Positions 59,243 through 64,000 of a stretch of 64,000 nucleotides of DNA are shown here, piece by piece; the stretch's first letter is position 1, and each line of letters begins with the position of its first letter. Source of the DNA: Lysinibacillus sphaericus (GTDB lineage Bacteria; Bacillota; Bacilli; Bacillales_A; Planococcaceae); NCBI RefSeq assembly GCF_002982115.1, contig NZ_CP019980.1:2674001-2738000 (forward strand). Reading direction: 5' to 3'. The notes under the pieces were generated by a model. That model had not been told where the DNA came from. It ran no database searches and was given only the letters and a program-made list of their open reading frames with translations. The position numbers were made by a program, and so were the translations under genes.

Positions 59243-60269
59243 ATTGCGGCCTCCATCTTGGAATGACGATATCGATACATGTCCCTTGTCCTACTTTGGA
59301 CAGAATTGAACAAGTACCACCCAACTGATCGACCCGTTCCTCCATATGCTTTAACCCTAACCCTGCATTTTGAATCTTGTCCCGTTCAAAGCCAATCCCA
59401 TTATCTTGAATGGTCATATAAATATGCGTATTGTCCTTTTTAATATGGATATGCACTTGGGTTGCTTTTGCATATTTAATAATATTATGCAATGCTTCTT
59501 GTGTAATTCGATATAAATTAATCTCAACTGCTGGGTCACATCGATCAAGACCACGTGTCGTTAATTGAATATCTAAACCCGTTATTTGTTTTTTTATCGC
59601 ATCAATTGTCGCCTGAATAGTCGGCTCTAAGCCTAATTGGTCTAAACTGTGCGGTCGTAATTGGTGAGAGTATGCGTTAATGTCATTCATAACTTTTTGC
59701 AGTTCCGCACGCACCTCGGAAATATACTCATTCAACTGCGCATTATCTTGTACAAAAGATTCAATCGCTTGTAGCGCAATAGATACCGAAAATAAAGATT
59801 GGCCAACTCCATCATGTAGTTCTTGTGCTAAGCGTTTATGTTCTGATTCCTTTGCTTCGATTAATGCTCGAATCATTTTTTTATTAATGGCAGCCTCTTG
59901 TGCTTTTTTTAATGTTTCCTGATCACGTAAGACAAGTAAATATTCTGTTTCCCCTGTATTTTCATTAGCATAAATAGCGGCTGTGCTCATTTCGACATCA
60001 ATCTTTCGACCATGATAAATGGGCATTTCCGATAAAAATGAAGGCACTTCATTGTTTGCAATTAAATAGCATGTTGGTTCACTCTGCTCCCTTTTACGAG
60101 TCATACAATAAGAACAATACGGCACAAAATCACCTTTTTGCCAACCAGTTAAGCGTTGTGCAGCAGGGTTCATCATAATGATTTCCCTGCTTTCCTTCAT
60201 AATAATAATCCCATCTTGAATATGCTCATAAATTTGCTGTAAATACTCATTTTGTAGCTGGGAATGCAT
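59235..60269 (-). CDS. nreB: PAS sensor histidine kinase, NreB-like with incomplete Cys cluster
   Basis: The 344-residue cytosolic kinase has no membrane helix. A PAS domain spans about 8-118 (IQDGIIIMKESREIIMMNPAAQRLTG) and contains Cys52, Cys55 and Cys67, spaced C-x2-C-x11-C as in the oxygen-sensing 4Fe-4S site of NreB, but the fourth position (70) is Ile. HisKA_3 follows with His152 in ERLAQELHDG-like sequence (KRLAQELHDGVGQSL), then HATPase_c with DNGIGFERDK and GLGLKHMEERVDQLGG. It signals to the overlapping response regulator gene. It may sense oxygen, sulfide or persulfide through these Cys. Confidence 0.85.
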   Translation of the reverse strand: MHSQLQNEYLQQIYEHIQDGIIIMKESREIIMMNPAAQRLTGWQKGDFVPYCSYCMTRKREQSEPTCYLIANNEVPSFLSEMPIYHGRKIDVEMSTAAIYANENTGETEYLLVLRDQETLKKAQEAAINKKMIRALIEAKESEHKRLAQELHDGVGQSLFSVSIALQAIESFVQDNAQLNEYISEVRAELQKVMNDINAYSHQLRPHSLDQLGLEPTIQATIDAIKKQITGLDIQLTTRGLDRCDPAVEINLYRITQEALHNIIKYAKATQVHIHIKKDNTHIYMTIQDNGIGFERDKIQNAGLGLKHMEERVDQLGGTCSILSKVGQGTCIDIVIPRWRPQYD

Positions 60270-60272
60270 ACT

Positions 60273-60638
60273 TTACACCTCCTTATACATCATTCCTTTT
60301 ATTTTACACGGTCTTTTCATCATCGTGTAGCTATTTACACTATACCCTTTTTTTCGTAAAAAGCGGCTAGCCAGATTTAAATCCATTTGACTCTCTACTA
60401 TCAGATGGACAGGGCGATTTTCGATTTGTTTATAAAAACGTGGTAAATAGCCGTATGGAATATGCTTACTATTATAAACTAAACAGCCGGTTGTATTGTA
60501 ATCCCGTACATCAAGTATTTGATGTCCTTCAGCTACTTGACGGTACGGTATATCTTTTACCTGTTTGACAGGGACAAAACGAATATAATAAGCCCGTACT
60601 AAAACAATGGCTAGGGCAACAATTAGAAAAATGATCAT
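60273..60638 (-). CDS. membrane-anchored rhodanese-like protein lacking the catalytic Cys
   Basis: The protein has 121 residues from the ATG at 60638 (GGAGG five bases upstream). One N-terminal membrane helix (IIFLIVALAIVLVRAYYI) is followed by a rhodanese fold: YRQVAEGHQILDVRDYNT, then HIPYGYLPRFYKQI and VHLIVESQMDLNLASRFLRKKGY. In active rhodaneses a Cys follows the strand at the position of VES; here it is Glu-Ser. The only Cys are elsewhere (TGCLVYN, RPCKIKG). It lies between cstB and the kinase gene (three-base gap), so it may be an accessory persulfide-binding or sensing protein. Confidence 0.75.
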   Translation of the reverse strand: MIIFLIVALAIVLVRAYYIRFVPVKQVKDIPYRQVAEGHQILDVRDYNTTGCLVYNSKHIPYGYLPRFYKQIENRPVHLIVESQMDLNLASRFLRKKGYSVNSYTMMKRPCKIKGMMYKEV

Positions 60639-60648
60639 AGAAACCTCC

Positions 60649-60680
60649 AAAAAGAGTGCCTCACATGGAAGGCACTCTTT
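60649..60680 (-). terminator. terminator or attenuator after cstB
   Basis: AAAGAGTGCC pairs perfectly with GGCACTCTTT, followed on the minus strand by five T. The ribosome site of the next gene lies directly behind it, so partial read-through to the rhodanese and two-component genes is likely. Confidence 0.8.
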
Positions 60681-60692
60681 GCACTAATTACT

Positions 60693-62087
60693 TTATTTTA
60701 CTTCTTTCACCCATTGACCGTAGCCGCCAGTCATATTGACTAAATTGTGGAAGCCATTTGCTTTTAATACACTTGCTGCAATGGCTGAACGACCACCTGC
60801 TTGACATTGAACAATGAGTTTTTTATTTGGTACTTCGTCTAAACGATTTTTTAATGTACCAACCATTATGTGCTGTGCACCTTCAATATGTTCTTCATTA
60901 TATTCTGTCAGATTACGCACATCTAATACAGCTACATCTTCTGTGTCCATCATCGCTTTTGCCTCAGAAGGTGTAATATTTTCATATGAATCTAGTTCAT
61001 TCGCTTGCTCAATCATCGCTTCTACATCGGCATAACCTAGTACTTGGTCAATACCGATTGAGCGAAGTGCAATTAACATGTCTGGCATTTGAGCAGGGTT
61101 AGCAAGTAAATATAACGGTTCCTTGTAGTTAACAATCCAGCCCATCCAGTTTGTGAAGGAGTTATTAAATGGCACGTTCATCGTTCCTTTAATATGTCCT
61201 TGTGAGAAGGCTTGAGCATCTCGCGTATCTACTACTTGCTGACCAGCTGCAATCAGGCCTTCAATTTCTTCAACAGTAGTAATGGCTTTTACCTCTGGTA
61301 AATTTTTAATTAACTCAATGCCAATTTTATTAACTGATTTCATCACTGCAAAGTAATAAGGTGGTTCTGGTTGACCATCTAATAAAGCTTTCACAAAGTC
61401 TGGCTCGTTGTCGAATTGCATTGCCCAGTTGAATTGTTTTTCATAGCCTACTGTTGTCGATGGTACTGCACCAAGTGCTTTCCCACATGCGCTACCTGCA
61501 CCGTGTGCTGGCCATACTTGTAAATAGTCTGGTAATTGTTTAAAGCGCTCTACAGATGTATACATCACTTTTGCTCCTGCATCAGCAGTCCCTTTAATAC
61601 CAGCTGCTTTTTCTAATAAGTCTGGTCGGCCAATATCCCCCGCAAATACAAAGTCACCTGTAAATATTCCAATTGGTTTATCTGCTGCTGCACCATCTGT
61701 TAATAGGAATGAAATAGATTCTGGCGTATGACCTGGCGTATGCATCACTTCGAAAGTAAGTTTACCAAGTTCAAATTTGTCACCATCTTTTAATAGTACG
61801 TGTTGAATGCCATCTAAGTTTTGATATTTCCAGTTTTCATCGCCTTCATCGGAAATGTAAAACGTAGCACCAAAACGATCAGCTAATTCACGAGAACCTG
61901 CTACAAAGTCAGCATGGATATGCGTTTCTAATGCTCCAACGATTTTCATATTTTCCTTTTCAGCTACTTGGATGTATGGCTCAATGTTGCGCATTGGATC
62001 CACAATCACTGCCTCGCCTTTTCGTTGACAACCTACCATGTAAGAAGCATGTGCTAATTTTTCATCATAGAAATAACGTAATAACAT
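60693..62087 (-). CDS. cstB: CstB-like persulfide dioxygenase-sulfurtransferase
   Basis: The 464-residue protein has an ETHE1-type metallo-beta-lactamase domain (1-250) with the iron site THIHADFVAG, HTPGHTPESISF and GDFVFAGDIGRPDLL, and a Cys in GAGSACGKALG matching the CstB active-site Cys. A pseudo-rhodanese (about 265-355) follows without catalytic Cys (PLYLLANPAQ), then a rhodanese (about 365-464) with Cys in IVQCQAGGRSAIAASVL. CstB converts low-molecular-weight persulfides to thiosulfate. Order and context (sqr two genes upstream) match sulfide detoxification. Confidence 0.93.
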   Translation of the reverse strand: MLLRYFYDEKLAHASYMVGCQRKGEAVIVDPMRNIEPYIQVAEKENMKIVGALETHIHADFVAGSRELADRFGATFYISDEGDENWKYQNLDGIQHVLLKDGDKFELGKLTFEVMHTPGHTPESISFLLTDGAAADKPIGIFTGDFVFAGDIGRPDLLEKAAGIKGTADAGAKVMYTSVERFKQLPDYLQVWPAHGAGSACGKALGAVPSTTVGYEKQFNWAMQFDNEPDFVKALLDGQPEPPYYFAVMKSVNKIGIELIKNLPEVKAITTVEEIEGLIAAGQQVVDTRDAQAFSQGHIKGTMNVPFNNSFTNWMGWIVNYKEPLYLLANPAQMPDMLIALRSIGIDQVLGYADVEAMIEQANELDSYENITPSEAKAMMDTEDVAVLDVRNLTEYNEEHIEGAQHIMVGTLKNRLDEVPNKKLIVQCQAGGRSAIAASVLKANGFHNLVNMTGGYGQWVKEVK

Positions 62088-62101
62088 AAAATTCTCTCCT
62101 T

Positions 62102-62641
62102 TTAATTGGATTGTTTATTTAAAATTTGGATTGTTGCTTGTACATATTTCAGTGACTTTTGAACACTCGGGTCTTTTAACCACTTCATAATCGTAAAGAG
62201 TTTAATTGGTTCAGTTGTTGCTTCTGCTTGTTGTTGTATATCTTTGACGAGCGAGTATCCTTGTTTTCCTTTTTCTACAATCGGTTCTGTGTAAGATTTA
62301 ATACTTGCTGTCGCATAATCAATTGTTTGCTGATCGGCTAACACAGCTGTTACAAAATCCACTATATCCTCTAACTGATTGATCATTTGTAAAAGCTTCG
62401 GCAATTTTTCTAGTAAGCCAACTAATGCTTCCACCGTTTCGAGATTTACGTTATAGCTTCGTACAAGTTCATCATATTTTTGAATGGATTGCTGATCTTG
62501 CAATACCGCTTGTCCAAAACTTACAACATTCCCGATGGCTTGTAAGTTTTTTTCATATGTTGGCAATTGACGTAGCAATGATACGAGCGCTGCTTCAATA
62601 TCCGGCTGCTTTAGTTGCTCTAGTAACGGATTCGTTTCCAT
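62102..62641 (-). CDS. DUF1641 family protein
   Basis: The protein has about 179 residues from the ATG at 62641 with GGAGG eight bases upstream. It is all-helical with a repeated pattern: LQAIGNVVSFGQAVLQDQQSIQ, then VEALVGLLEKLPKLLQMINQ and LEDIVDFVTAVLADQQTIDY. DUF1641 proteins typically accompany formate dehydrogenase or sulfide:quinone reductase genes in Bacillales and may aid assembly or membrane binding. It lies 17 bases after sqr. The direct function is unknown. Confidence 0.85.
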   Translation of the reverse strand: METNPLLEQLKQPDIEAALVSLLRQLPTYEKNLQAIGNVVSFGQAVLQDQQSIQKYDELVRSYNVNLETVEALVGLLEKLPKLLQMINQLEDIVDFVTAVLADQQTIDYATASIKSYTEPIVEKGKQGYSLVKDIQQQAEATTEPIKLFTIMKWLKDPSVQKSLKYVQATIQILNKQSN

Positions 62642-62657
62642 CACACATGCCTCCTTT

Positions 62658-63851
62658 CTACATCGTTCCTTTTAACATGCCATCCCAATACATGATTGGT
62701 AATAAATCTTTTTTCATCATATACATGCTTGCACGTTCCACTGCTTGGTTAAATGGCATCGATTCAGCAGGCTCTTTTTTATAGTCGAACTCTGCTAAAA
62801 TTAGCTTGTTGTAGCCTGTCACGATTGGACAAGACGAATAACCGTTATATGTGTTGTCCATTGTTTGATTGCGCATACATGCCACAACATTTTCAGCTAC
62901 CACAGGTGCTTGTTTGCGAATGGCTGCTCCCGTTTTAGAGGTTGGCAAGTTTGCACAGTCGCCAATGCCAAAAACGTTTGCATATTTCTTATGTTGCAAT
63001 GTATACATATCCACATCAACCCAACCATTGTCATCCGCTAAAGGGCTGTTCGCAATAAATTTAGGTGCATTCATATAAGGTGTGACGTGAATCATGTCAT
63101 ATTTCAATTGCTCTTTTGCGCCAGTATCTAGATTTTCAAAAATGGCGATTTTTTCATCCGCTTTAATCTCAATTAGGTTACGTCTGAATCGTGCATCAAT
63201 TTGTTTGCGTTCCACTACTTTTTCTAACGCTTCACGGTATTTCAGTACATCAAAAATGGCTGGATTGGCAGAACCAAATACAACTTGCATATTTTGACGA
63301 ACACCTGTTTTTCGGAAGTAATCTTCTGCTAAATGCATAATTTTTTGTGGCGCACCACCGCATTTTACAGGTGAATTTGGGTGTGTAAATAAGGCGGTAC
63401 CCGATTTTAAATTGCGTATCGTTTCCCAAGTATAATCAACATGTTCAAATGAATAGTTACTGCAAACAGATTTTGTACCAAGTGCTTCTTTTAAGCCTTT
63501 AATGGCACCCCAGTTAATTTCAATCCCTGCTGCTACAACTAAGTAATCATATGAAATAGATGTTTGATCTCCTAGGATGACTTCGTTTTGTTCAGGTTTA
63601 AATTCAAGTACGGGTTGTTGGATCCATACTGCACCTTCTGGAATAAGAGATTCCATAGAACGTTCAGAATCTTCTTTTTTAGCAGCGCCTCCACCAACTA
63701 ACGTCCATAACGGTTGATAATAATGTTTTGAGGCTGGATCTATTATCGCCACTTCATGATTGAGGCTTGGCGATTTTCGTAATAAGCGGGCAGCAACAGA
63801 TATACCAGCTGTTCCCCCACCAACAATGACAATTTTGAAAGAATTTTTCAT
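62658..63851 (-). CDS. sqr: sulfide:quinone oxidoreductase
   Basis: The protein has 397 residues from the ATG at 63851 with GAAGGAAG upstream. FAD is bound by FKIVIVGGGTAGISVAARLL and the second motif YANVFGIGDCANLPTSKTGAA. The three Cys expected in SQR are in GTKSVCSNYSFEH, SPVKCGGAPQKIM and YSSCPIVTGYNKL; two of them form the trisulfide-shuttling pair. It oxidises sulfide at the membrane face, reduces menaquinone and passes sulfane sulfur to thiols for CstB. It is the first gene of the operon ending at 58607. Confidence 0.95.
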   Translation of the reverse strand: MKNSFKIVIVGGGTAGISVAARLLRKSPSLNHEVAIIDPASKHYYQPLWTLVGGGAAKKEDSERSMESLIPEGAVWIQQPVLEFKPEQNEVILGDQTSISYDYLVVAAGIEINWGAIKGLKEALGTKSVCSNYSFEHVDYTWETIRNLKSGTALFTHPNSPVKCGGAPQKIMHLAEDYFRKTGVRQNMQVVFGSANPAIFDVLKYREALEKVVERKQIDARFRRNLIEIKADEKIAIFENLDTGAKEQLKYDMIHVTPYMNAPKFIANSPLADDNGWVDVDMYTLQHKKYANVFGIGDCANLPTSKTGAAIRKQAPVVAENVVACMRNQTMDNTYNGYSSCPIVTGYNKLILAEFDYKKEPAESMPFNQAVERASMYMMKKDLLPIMYWDGMLKGTM

Positions 63852-63896
63852 GCTTCTTCCTTCTTTCTGCATTTTGTGTTTGAAACTTACACTCTC

Positions 63897-63971
63897 ATCA
63901 TAGTGAAATCTATATGTAAAAAATATAGGGGTTTTCCCCTAAACAATGATTGTTTTAAAGGAAAACCCCTA
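63897..63971 (-). promoter_or_regulatory. sqr promoter with NreC-like palindrome
   Basis: TAGGGG-TTTT-CCCCTA spans 63926-63941. A -10 TATGAT lies at 63902-63897 on the minus strand, 31.5 bp from the palindrome centre, the same as at tauE. A larger inverted repeat pairs TAGGGGTTTTCC (63926-63937) with GGAAAACCCCTA (63960-63971), giving a possible second half-site upstream. Confidence 0.75.
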
Positions 63972-64000
63972 ATTTTAGTTGTGGATGTAACTTTTAAGGC

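Overview
The window comes from a low-GC, endospore-forming Gram-positive bacterium of the Bacillales, most like Lysinibacillus, Solibacillus or a close relative. The grounds are an AT-rich sequence, strong AGGAGG-type ribosome binding sites, a CotY/CotZ-type spore coat protein, a YheC/YheD spore-coat ATP-grasp protein, a YvrJ/DUF2922/DUF1659 cluster, and cobalamin riboswitches of Firmicute type. Most genes lie on the minus strand. No rRNA, tRNA, insertion sequence, prophage or CRISPR array was seen.

1-19 kb: housekeeping and iron. The left edge cuts a methyltransferase. Next come a YnfA membrane protein, a CcdA/DsbD-like transporter, a LysR regulator, a patatin-like lipase and a broken pentapeptide-repeat gene. 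The iron uptake operon efeO-efeB-efeU sits behind a perfect Fur box. A MarR/MFS pair and a Fur-boxed ferredoxin-NADP reductase follow, then a methyltransferase, a NUDIX hydrolase, a quinone reductase, an Ig-like lipoprotein and a PepSY membrane protein. A cobalamin riboswitch precedes a 60-residue protein of unknown function.

19-27 kb: a LytTR regulator operon with two membrane proteins, preceded by 21-bp-phased direct repeats; a 49-residue gene; metE under a second cobalamin riboswitch; a VOC protein and a chemotaxis receptor.

27-36 kb: the most unusual part. Three Mur-ligase-type proteins (two stand-alone MurF-like paralogues and one fused to a YheC/YheD ATP-grasp domain), a stand-alone L-amino-acid-ligase-like ATP-grasp enzyme and a CotZ-like spore coat protein lie together. 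At least one gene has a sigma-K-like promoter. I infer a spore-associated peptide or poly-amino-acid synthesis system that has not, to my knowledge, been described.

36-53 kb: an OpuC-type osmolyte transporter, a LysM glucosaminidase, and a long murein-peptide scavenging operon (NlpC/P60 endopeptidase, class A beta-lactamase-like hydrolase, LD-carboxypeptidase, complete oligopeptide ABC transporter, L-Ala-D/L-Glu epimerase with an apparent frameshift, DppA D-aminopeptidase, VanX-like dipeptidase). A P1-family peptidase and an amino acid racemase follow.

53-64 kb: an alanine/glycine symporter, a DinB-family protein, a SCO1-like protein, the YvrJ/DUF2922/DUF1659 cluster, and a sulfide-oxidation locus (sqr, DUF1641, cstB, rhodanese-like protein) encoded with an NreBC-like two-component system. 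A shared TAGGGG-N4-CCCCTA palindrome lies at the same distance from the -10 box upstream of both sqr and tauE. Two intergenic arrays with an exact 21-bp period (core TACCCGCG, five units each) occur at 35.9 kb and 55.8 kb.
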